DNA from: Verrucomicrobiales bacterium
GTDB taxonomy: Bacteria > Verrucomicrobiota > Verrucomicrobiia > Limisphaerales > Palsa-1400
Assembly: GCA_028293405.1 (NCBI GenBank)
Contig: JAQGOW010000179.1
Coordinates: 1 to 7,283 of the forward strand
Direction of reading: 5' to 3'
DNA: 7,283 bases
The notes below the pieces were generated by a model that made no database searches, was not told where the DNA came from, and was given only the letters and a program-made list of their open reading frames with translations. The position numbers and the translations under genes are program-made. Shown here piece after piece: positions 1-5,700 of this stretch; position 1 is the first letter of the stretch; every line of letters begins with the position of its first letter.

Positions 1-586
1 ACTTGACGCCTACGTTCTCATTCAGTTCAACGATTTGTCCATCCCCGGGCGCGCGCACAAAACCCTCTCGCGCCAATCGCTCAATACCGTCGCGAAACTC
101 ACCCTTTTGCTGCGACACCACCGGTGCGAGCACCATGACGCGTGTCTTTGCGGGCAACACTAATATTTTGTCCACGATATTGCTCGTCGTTTGCTGCGTG
201 ATCGGCTCGCCGGTAGTCGGGCAATGAGCTTGGCCGATATTCGCAAATAACAAACGCAGGTAATCGTAAATTTCGGTGGTCGTCGCGATAATTGACCGCG
301 GATTGGAACCAGAACTGCGTTGTTCGATCGCAATTGAGGGCGACAATCCTTCGATAAAATCGACCTCCGGCTTTTCCATTTGATCCAGAAATTGCCGCGC
401 ATACGCCGACAGCGACTCGACGTATTTACGCTGTCCTTCCGCGTAAATCGTATCAAACGCCAGCGACGACTTTCCCGAACCGCTCAAACCGGTGATGACC
501 ACCAGCTTGTCGCGCGGAATCGAGAGCGTCAGGTTCTTAAGATTATGCTGACGCGCGCCGCCTATTTTGATGAATTCCTGTGCCAT
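1..586 (-). CDS. uvrA: UvrA, excinuclease ABC subunit A (N-terminal 195 residues, runs off left edge)
   Basis: UvrA is the DNA-damage-sensing ATPase of nucleotide excision repair; as a dimer it loads UvrB onto lesions in the cytoplasm. The reverse strand from the ATG at 586 reads without a stop to the window edge. Residues 12-18 are RQHNLKN, followed by [19 protein letters not shown] with the first Walker A at 33-40. Then come the UvrA signatures [39 protein letters not shown] (Q-loop region) and NPRS...[12 protein letters not shown], all closely matching the family order. Family members are about 940 residues, so roughly four fifths lie outside the window, including the zinc modules, the signature motif and the second ATPase domain. 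The ATG gives the usual short N-terminus before the conserved [10 protein letters not shown]. No Shine-Dalgarno is visible upstream. A promoter-like pair lies at 619-646. The identification is secure from motifs alone; whether the full gene is intact cannot be judged. Confidence 0.97.
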   Translation of the reverse strand, partial: MAQEFIKIGGARQHNLKNLTLSIPRDKLVVITGLSGSGKSSLAFDTIYAEGQRKYVESLSAYARQFLDQMEKPEVDFIEGLSPSIAIEQRSSGSNPRSIIATTTEIYDYLRLLFANIGQAHCPTTGEPITQQTTSNIVDKILVLPAKTRVMVLAPVVSQQKGEFRDGIERLAREGFVRAPGDGQIVELNENVGVK

Positions 587-618
587 GCTGTCGGATTTTA
601 CAATTAAGCAATCTGACT

Positions 619-646
619 AGTATACACGAGGATTTCGCCTGAACAA
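619..646 (-). promoter_or_regulatory. Candidate sigma70-type promoter for uvrA
   Basis: On the minus strand a TATACT -10 box (619-624; 5 of 6 to TATAAT) follows a weak TTGTTC -35 (641-646; 3 of 6) with a 16-bp spacer. It sits about 32 nt upstream of the uvrA ATG, in the short gap after vapC. No LexA-type palindrome is evident. Position and -10 quality support it; the weak -35 keeps it tentative. Confidence 0.35.
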
Positions 647-672
647 AGAGAACAAGAGCGAGCCTTGCGGTG

Positions 673-1071
673 CTAGTCCGCAATTCGCTCGATGTAGCGG
701 AGCCCGGGAATCGATTCGAAGTGATGATCGAGCGAAAGCACAGTCGCATCTATTCGCATGGCGCAGCACGCAATGACAATATCGGTGAGTGGCAAAACGT
801 CGCCTGCGCGATCCAGTTGCCAAGCCAGCTCCTCGACTTTAGCCCAAAGCCTGTTGTCGGTCGGAACATTGATCATTACGTCCCAAAACGATTGGAAATG
901 TTTAAGCGCTTTGGGTTGCCGAATACCGCGCGCCACCTCACACCGAACAATCCCGCACACCGCGAGGTCTCGATCCACCGCTGCATACGTTAGCGCTTGC
1001 AATGGATCCTGGCCATTGCGTGCCATCGTGATGTAAAAGCTACTATCGACGAGTATTGGTCCGGCGGCCAT
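673..1071 (-). CDS. vapC: VapC-like PIN-domain ribonuclease toxin
   Basis: A 132-residue PIN-domain protein, the expected size for VapC toxins. These are Mg-dependent RNases that cleave tRNA or rRNA when released from the VapB antitoxin. The acidic active-site set is visible in order: Asp9 in ILVDSSFYI, Glu45 in VRCEVARG, Asp97 in LTDIVIA and Asp115 in LSLDHHF. The domain fills essentially the whole protein and ends with the typical HHFESIPGL segment, so it appears intact and probably catalytic. Its ATG at 1071 lies 29 nt inside the 3' end of the upstream antitoxin gene, so the two genes are translationally coupled and co-transcribed. The start puts the first catalytic Asp at the usual position close to the N-terminus. 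The RNA target cannot be read from the sequence. The PIN assignment is strong; the toxin role is inferred from the antitoxin partner. Confidence 0.9.
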   Translation of the reverse strand: MAAGPILVDSSFYITMARNGQDPLQALTYAAVDRDLAVCGIVRCEVARGIRQPKALKHFQSFWDVMINVPTDNRLWAKVEELAWQLDRAGDVLPLTDIVIACCAMRIDATVLSLDHHFESIPGLRYIERIAD

Positions 1072-1303
1072 ATTTCACAGGTCCTTCGCTTTTGCGCAAT
1101 GTGTTCAAGTCGTAGGCCGGATCGAATGTTTCCCTTAGCTCCGCTGCGCTTAATCCCAGGCCCTTGGCCGCCAGTCGCTTTAATTCCGACCGCCTGTCGA
1201 TTTCGCGCAATGCCAGATCGATAGCGGCTGTTTTGCTGGCTGCGCCAGTCGCCGCCATGACTCTCTCGAGCAAGGCATCATCAATAAACATCGTCATCTT
1301 CAT
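1043..1303 (-). CDS. vapB: VapB-type antitoxin of the VapBC pair
   Basis: An 86-residue small protein starting MKMTMFIDDALLERVMAATG, with a beta strand followed by helices (SKTAAIDLALREIDRR). This matches the N-terminal DNA-binding fold and family pattern of VapB antitoxins (Pfam VapB_antitoxin type). The C-terminal tail (FDPAYDLNTLRKSEG) is the part expected to thread across the toxin active site. It overlaps vapC by 29 nt. I place the start at 1303, not at the in-frame ATG at 1330, for two reasons. The homologous region begins at MKMT, and the 27 nt between the two starts hold the -10 box and half of a perfect palindrome, which look like the operator. No Shine-Dalgarno precedes the ATG, consistent with a leaderless mRNA. 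As in characterised VapBC modules, the antitoxin probably binds the palindrome to repress its own operon; that is inference. Confidence 0.87.
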   Translation of the reverse strand: MKMTMFIDDALLERVMAATGAASKTAAIDLALREIDRRSELKRLAAKGLGLSAAELRETFDPAYDLNTLRKSEGPVKYGRRTNTRR

Positions 1304-1309
1304 ACAGCT

Positions 1310-1337
1310 ATTATATGGCATGCATGCCATATCGCAA
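1310..1337 (-). promoter_or_regulatory. vapBC promoter, probably giving a leaderless mRNA
   Basis: The minus strand has a perfect TATAAT -10 (1310-1315) and a TTGCGA -35-like hexamer (1332-1337; 4 of 6 to TTGACA), separated by 16 bp. Only six bases (AGCTGT) separate TATAAT from the vapB ATG at 1303, so initiation at the normal distance would start the transcript at or next to the start codon. The spacer and -10 are almost entirely filled by the palindrome at 1313-1332. Confidence 0.6.
1313..1332. promoter_or_regulatory. 20-bp perfect palindrome, probable VapB(C) operator
   Basis: ATATGGCATG followed directly by CATGCCATAT, a perfect inverted repeat with no central gap (centre between 1322 and 1323). 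It covers the spacer and part of the -10 box of the vapBC promoter and lies in the divergent gap between vapB and the plus-strand M50 protease gene. Inverted-repeat operators at this position are typical of autoregulated VapBC operons. Whether it also affects the divergent gene, which starts 71 nt away, is unknown. Confidence 0.7.
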
Positions 1338-1402
1338 ATCTTTTTCTCTTACCTCAAATTATTTGCTTCTTAGTTCTTTAATCTTCCGTCTTACTTTCCT
1401 CG

Positions 1403-2119
1403 ATGGGTCACGACATAAACATTTTTGACGGCGCGTGTTGGTATGTGGTGTTTCTTTTTTCCACCACCGTCCACGAAGCCAGCCACGCGCTGGCCGCGTA
1501 CCGTCTTGGTGACGACACCGCTTATCGCGGCGGCCAGGTCAGTTTGGATCCCACACCGCACATCAAACGCGAGCCCTTCGGCATGGTCGTTATTCCAATC
1601 GTCTCATTCATCCTTGGTGGTTGGATGATTGGTTGGGCTAGTGCGCCTTACGATCCCGTGTGGGCGCATCGTCATCCGCGTCGCGCGGGCATAATGGCGA
1701 TGGCGGGACCTGCCTCAAATTTTCTGCTCATGTTGATGGCGGCGGGATTGATTCGGCTAGGCATCGGCATGGGATGGTTTGAGCTCCCACAGATGATAGG
1801 GTCGGGACACGTTGTTGACGCGAGCGCCGGCACTGGCCTGCCGGTTCTGGCGGCGACGCTGCTCAGCATCACATTCTCGCTCAACCTCCTTCTCTTCGTC
1901 TTCAACCTCATTCCGTTTCCGCCGTTGGACGGCAGCAGCATTCCTCTATTGTTTCTCTCGAATGAAGGCGCAGTGAAATATTGGACGGTGCTACGCGCAC
2001 CCGCCATGAACATGATCGGCCTGTTCGTCGCATGGCGACTATTCAATATCGTTTACCCGGCGATTCACCTGCTTGTCGTGAACACGATGTACCTCGGCCT
2101 CGACCATTACGGTCCCTGA
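1403..2119 (+). CDS. Site-2 protease family (M50) integral-membrane zinc metalloprotease
   Basis: A 238-residue polytopic membrane protein. The zinc-binding motif HEASH is at residues 24-28 in the first membrane segment. The family's second metal-ligand motif is at 168-177 (NLIPFPPLDG, Asp176) in a later segment, and the AGPASN motif at 101-106 is the GPxxN signature of M50 enzymes. Further hydrophobic stretches lie at about 60-78, 98-120, 146-170 and 200-228. There is no PDZ or CBS domain, so it belongs to the compact, PDZ-less bacterial group and not to RseP. Such proteins cleave transmembrane or membrane-bound substrates within the bilayer; the substrate here is unknown. The ATG at 1403 places HExxH in the usual first helix. 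The leader is pyrimidine-rich with no Shine-Dalgarno. Its 3' end overlaps the convergent DUF309 gene by 13 nt. The catalytic residues are intact, so an active protease is likely. Confidence 0.9.
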   Translation: MGHDINIFDGACWYVVFLFSTTVHEASHALAAYRLGDDTAYRGGQVSLDPTPHIKREPFGMVVIPIVSFILGGWMIGWASAPYDPVWAHRHPRRAGIMAMAGPASNFLLMLMAAGLIRLGIGMGWFELPQMIGSGHVVDASAGTGLPVLAATLLSITFSLNLLLFVFNLIPFPPLDGSSIPLLFLSNEGAVKYWTVLRAPAMNMIGLFVAWRLFNIVYPAIHLLVVNTMYLGLDHYGP

Positions 2120-2562
2120 TTGAGCGACAAGTTCGGCGCGCCATCGCGTAACGGGTTGTGCGAGAAATCCGATTCCTCCAACTTTTTCAGCGCGGCATCG
2201 ATCAAACCAATGACCTTGATCAGGTTCAGGTAGTGAGATTCCGGTCCGAACTTCGACAGATTCGTTCGCGCCAATTTGAACAGCGCCCCCGCCGGCCGCA
2301 ACCGTTCCTTCTGCAGATGCACGAAAGCTCCGGCCAACTGAATCATTCCCTTGTAGAAATCGCCCTCGCTCTCCTTGCGCACCGGCAACCACAAATCCTC
2401 CAGCACATCGTGCGATTCGTAGAATTGGCCGCGATTGAACAATTCGAAGTAGCCGGCGTAACGAATGTCGTGGCCTTTCGGGTCGACCCCTTTCAGAAGT
2501 TCAAAAACTTTTTCCGTCTTATGAGACACGAAGTTACAAAGCGGCGTAAACGCGATGGACAT
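2107..2562 (-). CDS. DUF309 domain protein
   Basis: A 151-residue, mostly helical, presumably cytoplasmic protein. The DUF309 hallmark is clear: FNRGQFYESHDVLEDLW at 42-58, then FYKGMIQLAGAFVHLQK around 69-85 and GALFKLARTNLSKF at 92-105. The conserved His and Glu residues of the ESHDVLE motif are present. No biochemical role is established for the family, and I assign none. The chosen ATG at 2562 lies 29 nt inside the end of the upstream yebC-family gene, implying co-transcription and possibly coupled translation. An in-frame GTG at 2529 is an alternative that would avoid the overlap, and the open frame extends further upstream in antisense-like composition that I do not believe is coding. 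Its stop overlaps the convergent M50 protease gene. The C-terminal 20 residues after EESDF look unstructured. Confidence 0.85.
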   Translation of the reverse strand: MSIAFTPLCNFVSHKTEKVFELLKGVDPKGHDIRYAGYFELFNRGQFYESHDVLEDLWLPVRKESEGDFYKGMIQLAGAFVHLQKERLRPAGALFKLARTNLSKFGPESHYLNLIKVIGLIDAALKKLEESDFSHNPLRDGAPNLSLNQGP

Positions 2563-3250
2563 CGTCGTGGTCGTCGATCGCGGTGAGAAAATCGGTGACT
2601 TCTTTTCGTTGAGCGTCGTTGAGTTCGACAGGAGTTTTGGCGACGTAACGAATTTCCGCTGCCACAATCTTCCAACCAGCGGCCTTCAACGCTTTTGAAA
2701 CGCCATCGAGGTCGCGGATCTCACACAGGAACCGCGCTCCTTTTTGGCCCTCGGGAATTTCTTCGTTGAACGCCTCAACTTCCTGGGCACCGGATTCAAT
2801 AGCATCGGACTCGGCATCGCGATTTGCATCGGTGTGCGAGGCTTCGACAACTCCAACGTGGTTGAAGAAAAATCCAACACTGCCAGGTTGGCCAAGGGAC
2901 CCGGCTTTGAACAAAGTCCGAATTTCGGGCGCGGTGCGATTCCGATTGTCGGTCAAACATTCCACGACGACCGGCACCTTGTGCGGAGTAAAACCCTCAT
3001 AGAACACCGTTTCAAAAACGACCTTGTCGTCGTCGAGTCCGGCGCCCTTTTTGATCGCGCGTTCGATAGTGTCCCGATAAACGGAACTCTTGCGCGCTTT
3101 TTCCATAGCGGCAGCAAGGCGCGGGTTCAGGTCCGGATCAGGCCCGCCGAGTTTGGCCGCGACCATGATTTCGCGGACCAACTTGACGACCATCTGACCT
3201 TTTTTCTGTGCATTGGCCTCACGGCCAGCTTGTTTCCATTGAGCACCCAT
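2534..3250 (-). CDS. YebC/PmpR (TACO1) family protein
   Basis: A 238-residue, full-length YebC-family protein. Family landmarks in order: Trp5 and a basic N-terminal arm, REIMVAAKLGGPDPDLNPRL (26-45), RDTIERAIKKGAG (59-71), YEGF (84-87), VECLTDNRNRT (96-106), GSVGFFF (123-129), and the C-terminal DDHDDVHRVYAAL, equivalent to the LDDDDDVQNVY end of relatives. The start MGAQWKQAGREANAQKKG differs from the usual MAGHSKWANIKHRK form and is somewhat nearer to YeeI-like members. The family was long annotated as DNA-binding regulators. Mitochondrial TACO1 and the bacterial YebC2 branch have been shown to act on ribosomes stalled at proline-rich sequences. Which branch this one belongs to needs a tree. 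It is followed by an overlapping DUF309 gene, and the gene upstream on the same strand encodes a polyproline protein. The ATG at 3250 is supported by the N-terminal homology. Confidence 0.92.
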   Translation of the reverse strand: MGAQWKQAGREANAQKKGQMVVKLVREIMVAAKLGGPDPDLNPRLAAAMEKARKSSVYRDTIERAIKKGAGLDDDKVVFETVFYEGFTPHKVPVVVECLTDNRNRTAPEIRTLFKAGSLGQPGSVGFFFNHVGVVEASHTDANRDAESDAIESGAQEVEAFNEEIPEGQKGARFLCEIRDLDGVSKALKAAGWKIVAAEIRYVAKTPVELNDAQRKEVTDFLTAIDDHDDVHRVYAAL

Positions 3251-3458
3251 AGGGTCTCGATATTTTGCGCAACAAAGAGCGAACTCTCAACAAACAATTG
3301 ACGAAAAGGTTTATTGCACCTGCGATGAACTGATTTGTAGGCGTAAAGTCAGCGTCTAGGTTTTGTTCGCGAATGCTGCTACAAGTCACTTCCAACAGCT
3401 ACGTGTCGCAACTCGTAGACGCCTGATCTCGCGTACGACTGCATCGCGTTGCAACTCG
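3251..3458. other. Non-coding gap between yebC-family gene and the secreted Pro/Gly-rich gene
   Basis: I see no convincing gene here. The 9-bp word GCAACTCGT occurs twice (around 3406 and 3451). The stretch at about 3400-3440 can fold into an imperfect hairpin on the minus strand, but it lacks a U-tract and is not a clear terminator. No tRNA or known riboswitch core is recognised. The yebC promoter presumably lies in its left half, but no box pair is good enough to call. Confidence 0.4.
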
Positions 3459-4397
3459 TTAATGCGGAGCCGGCGGTGGTGGTGGTGGATACCGTCCGCC
3501 TTGGATGTCCGCTTCGTGCAGTTGCGCATCGATCGCCATCATGGCAGCCGATTCCTGCGCGGATTGAGGATGATACTCTGCTGGAAAAGCTGGCGCGATC
3601 GGCCCGCCGCGTATCGGAATCGACCGCAAAGCTGAGTTGGCACCACCAGCGGATGCAAGGCCTTGCCCGCCGAAGCCACCGGACGAACCAACGCCCGTCG
3701 AACCACCACCGAACCCAGGAGAACCATTATTTCCACCGATGGTCACAACGCTACTACCGCCAACCGGCGCAGCAGAACCACCACCGGCCACCACCACACC
3801 GCCGGAATACGGATTCTGTGCAGGAGCAGCTTGCGGCGGATTGTAAGCAACTGCGGCCGGAGCTGGAACACCGGGCATTCCACCTTTTGGTGGCGGAGGA
3901 AGCGGTTGGACGAAACTATTGCTCTTGGTTGTAAGAGTTACAGGAGTTCCGGCGATGATGACGTCAACAGCATCCTGGTTTGGATAAATCTTTGTCACCT
4001 GCAGAATGTCTTCCTTCTCACCCTCCGCTAAATTGAAGTATCGTGGCAATTCCTTCGGATCCTTTGGAACCGTCGCGAACAATGCGCGCACCGGCTGGTC
4101 CGAATGGCGGAGAAATCCAGAGATATTCACCTTTGGTAGAGTTTGCAGGATCTGATCGGGTTTTTCGACTGGCTTCGGCGCGTCTGTGAGATGAAAAACA
4201 TTGGCCCGTATGATGGCCGAATACGGATTCGAATCGTCGGCGTCAGGAGTATTTTGATCGGGAGCTGGGTCGCCAGAGACGGCCGGCTGCTCCTGAGCAA
4301 TCCCGAAGCTAGACATGCTTGTGTATGCTATTGTGATTAACAGCAGTAACAGAAATAGGTGTCTCCTTAGCACTTCTCTAAAATACACGATCATCAT
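3459..4397 (-). CDS. Secreted/periplasmic protein with GspC/PilP-like domain and Gly/Pro-rich tail
   Basis: Unrecognised as a named gene; 312 residues from the ATG at 4397. Residues 1-35 look like a signal peptide or membrane anchor: basic REVLRRH, then LFLLLLLITIAYTSMSS, with possible cleavage after FGIA. Residues 58-70 (NPYSAIIRANVFHL) and about 87-156 form a predicted small beta domain (LPKVNISGFLRH, RALFATVP, YFNLAEGEKEDILQVTKIYPNQDAVDVIIAGTPVTLT). Its order of strands resembles the HR/PilP domain of type II secretion GspC and type IV pilus PilP. From about 165 the chain is low-complexity: LPPPP at 166-170, then Gly/Ser/Val-rich repeats to about 260. A short helix (SAQESAAMMAIDAQLHEADI) precedes a C-terminal hexaproline at 304-309. 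No T2SS neighbours are in the window, so the role is speculative. An in-frame GTG at 4442 would add 15 residues before the signal sequence and is less plausible. No Shine-Dalgarno is seen at either start. Confidence 0.75.
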   Translation of the reverse strand: MMIVYFREVLRRHLFLLLLLITIAYTSMSSFGIAQEQPAVSGDPAPDQNTPDADDSNPYSAIIRANVFHLTDAPKPVEKPDQILQTLPKVNISGFLRHSDQPVRALFATVPKDPKELPRYFNLAEGEKEDILQVTKIYPNQDAVDVIIAGTPVTLTTKSNSFVQPLPPPPKGGMPGVPAPAAVAYNPPQAAPAQNPYSGGVVVAGGGSAAPVGGSSVVTIGGNNGSPGFGGGSTGVGSSGGFGGQGLASAGGANSALRSIPIRGGPIAPAFPAEYHPQSAQESAAMMAIDAQLHEADIQGGRYPPPPPPAPH

Positions 4398-4529
4398 ACG
4401 ATTACGAGCAGATTTAACACCAAGCCGAGGCAAAAGTTCCACTTCAAGTCAATCCCGTTGGTTGGCTGTCACAGAATGTTTTCACCGATCTTTGTTTAGA
4501 AACACTGTGTCAATCGATGCGTGTTGCAT

Positions 4530-5060
4530 GTACAAAAAAAGCCCCGCCGAAGCGGGGCTTGAGAAAAAACACACGTTAACTAATTATACTTTGCGGCGGC
4601 GGATGAAAAGCGCGCCTGCACCCATCAAACCGAGCGCGATGGTGGCAGGCTCTGGTCCTGTCGTCAGGTTGAAGGATTGGAGGCCAATCATGTTCGGGAC
4701 AGTCGCAGCACCCGTTCCTAATGCAACTTGAATTAGGTTACCTTGGCCAGTGCTCCCAGTAGGATTTGCCGCTGCAAGCGCCCAAGTAGCACCGTCGCTT
4801 ACGCGCCATGCACGAACTTGGAGCGTAACCGTTCCGGTTTGACCATTGATGATCTGCGTGCCACCGAGGAAGATGCCGTTACCGCTGAAGGAAACAGCTT
4901 GTCCACCCGATGAAAGCAGAGTTGGGTCACTAATTCCGGCCGCCCCAAAATAGTAGTCTGCCTTGTAGGCGCCACCACCAGGGAGAAGGGTGGTGCCATC
5001 GCTGGCTTTGACAGGAGCGTTCACTCCAGACGCGCCGTTGGCGAAGTTAAAGAAACCTTG
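4530..5060. repeat. Tandem duplication, copy A (terminator plus mature part of PEP-CTERM gene)
   Basis: This 531-bp block matches 5159-5700 at roughly 90% nucleotide identity by eye. It begins at a shared GTAC just beyond the terminator hairpin and runs through the 3' UTR and the coding sequence up to the first codon after the signal peptide (Gln22). The 11-bp length difference between copies is explained by three extra codons and two extra bases in the terminator tract of copy B. Similarity stops abruptly at the signal-peptide boundary. Confidence 0.9.
4534..4560 (-). terminator. Intrinsic terminator of PEP-CTERM gene A
   Basis: On the minus strand a 9-bp perfect stem AAGCCCCGC/GCGGGGCTT closes a UUCG tetraloop (loop bases 4548-4551) and is followed by a run of Ts (7 As at 4534-4540 on the plus strand). 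It starts 24 nt after the stop codon of the gene at 4584-5123. This is a textbook Rho-independent terminator and is duplicated almost exactly at 5163-5191. Confidence 0.93.
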
Positions 5061-5123
5061 TCCTCGTGACTCCACCGACAACAAGAGAGTCAACGTCGCG
5101 ATGAATAGTCGATACCATTTCAT
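4584..5123 (-). CDS. PEP-CTERM sorting-domain exported protein, copy A
   Basis: A 179-residue exported protein. Residues 1-21 (MKWYRLFIATLTLLLSVESRG) form a signal peptide. The mature part is Gly/Ala/Thr-rich and beta-like, with no enzyme motif: QGFFNFANGASGVNAPV, GGAYKADYYFGAAG, SGNGIFLGGTQI, TVTLQVRAWR, NLIQVALGTG. The C-terminus has GPEPATIALGLMGAGALFIRRRKV: the PEP motif, a hydrophobic segment and an Arg-rich tail. This is the signal recognised and cleaved by exosortases, so the protein is expected to go to the cell surface or extracellular matrix. It is about 87% identical (hand alignment) to copy B across the mature region but has an unrelated signal peptide that lacks a good AxA cleavage site. 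Differences cluster in ANPTGST (copy B: GVNGAHV) and the linker before PEP. It starts only 35 nt after copy B's terminator, so it needs read-through or its own promoter. No Shine-Dalgarno precedes the ATG; an out-of-frame ATG overlaps just upstream. Confidence 0.9.
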   Translation of the reverse strand: MKWYRLFIATLTLLLSVESRGQGFFNFANGASGVNAPVKASDGTTLLPGGGAYKADYYFGAAGISDPTLLSSGGQAVSFSGNGIFLGGTQIINGQTGTVTLQVRAWRVSDGATWALAAANPTGSTGQGNLIQVALGTGAATVPNMIGLQSFNLTTGPEPATIALGLMGAGALFIRRRKV

Positions 5124-5130
5124 GCATGTG

Positions 5131-5158
5131 ACTGTAGGCGTTTGGAACGGCGTGACAA
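5131..5158 (-). promoter_or_regulatory. Weak candidate promoter for PEP-CTERM gene A
   Basis: In the 35 nt between copy B's terminator and the copy A start, the minus strand has TTGTCA (5 of 6 to TTGACA), a 16-bp spacer and TACAGT (4 of 6 to TATAAT), then 7 nt to the ATG at 5123. If real, transcription would begin at about the start codon, as seems true for vapB. It is attractive mainly because copy A otherwise sits behind a strong terminator. Confidence 0.25.
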
Positions 5159-5700
5159 GTACAAAAAAGAAGCCCCGCCGAAGCGGGGCTTGAGAACAAA
5201 CACACGTTAACTAATTATGCTTTGCGGCGGCGGATGAAAAGCGCACTTGCACCCATCAAACCGAGAGCGATTGTTGCCGGTTCTGGGCCGGTTGCAACAA
5301 CACCAAGGTTGAAGGCCTGGAGGCCGACCATGTTCGGGACGGTGGCAGCACCGGTTCCGAGTGCAACTTGAATCAAGTTGCCTTGACCGACGTGAGCACC
5401 ATTGACACCAGCAGCAGCTGCCCAAGTAGCACCGTCGCTTGCGCGCCATGCACGAACTTGAAGCGTAACCGTTCCGGTTTGACCACTGATGATCTGTGTG
5501 CCACCGAGGAAGATGCCGTTACCGCTAAAGGAAACAGCTTGTCCACCCGATGAAAGCGCAGTTGGGTCACTAATTCCGGCTGCACCGAAATAGTAGTCTG
5601 CCTTGTAGGCGCCACCACCAGAGAGAAGGGTCGTGCCGTCGGACTCTTTGACAGGGGCATTTACGCCAGACGCGCCGTTCGCGAAGTTGAAGAAGCCCTG
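5159..5700. repeat. Tandem duplication, copy B (terminator plus mature part of PEP-CTERM gene)
   Basis: This is the 542-bp partner of 4530-5060, in the same orientation. It includes its own UUCG terminator, the 3' UTR with the shared GTTAACGTGTGTTT stretch, and codons from Gln21 to the stop. The signal-peptide codons (5701-5760) have no counterpart in copy A. This copy has the more canonical signal peptide and a longer upstream region, so it may be the parental gene. Confidence 0.9.
5163..5191 (-). terminator. Intrinsic terminator of PEP-CTERM gene B
   Basis: It has the same perfect 9-bp stem (5170-5178 with 5183-5191) and UUCG loop as the copy A terminator, followed on the minus strand by TTCTTTTTTG. 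The U-tract is interrupted by one C relative to copy A, which might allow slightly more read-through into the copy A gene 35 nt downstream. It begins 23 nt after the copy B stop codon. Confidence 0.9.

Noticed and set aside
1672..2046. 124-codon minus-strand open frame opposite the M50 protease
   Set aside because: The plus strand has intact HExxH and LDG zinc motifs and membrane segments; this frame is its antisense.
2158..2586. 142-codon plus-strand open frame opposite the DUF309 gene
   Set aside because: The minus strand carries the DUF309 motifs; the plus-strand translation is Arg/Gln-rich and unlike a folded protein.
2744..3301. 185-codon plus-strand open frame opposite the yebC-family gene
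   Set aside because: It is an antisense shadow: the minus strand encodes a full YebC-family protein with all landmarks, while this frame has no recognisable domain.
3400..3440. Possible structured RNA or tRNA between the yebC-family gene and the secreted gene
   Set aside because: The pairing is imperfect with bulges, no tRNA landmarks or U-tract are present, and there is no known family match by eye.
4363..4368. AGGAG-type Shine-Dalgarno-like sequence on the minus strand within the secreted protein gene
   Set aside because: No ATG, GTG or TTG follows in frame at a suitable distance, and it lies within the signal-peptide codons.
4315..4731. 138-codon plus-strand open frame across the 5' end of the secreted gene and the 3' end of PEP-CTERM gene A
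   Set aside because: It crosses a strong minus-strand terminator and two supported genes, and shows no domain or start signal.
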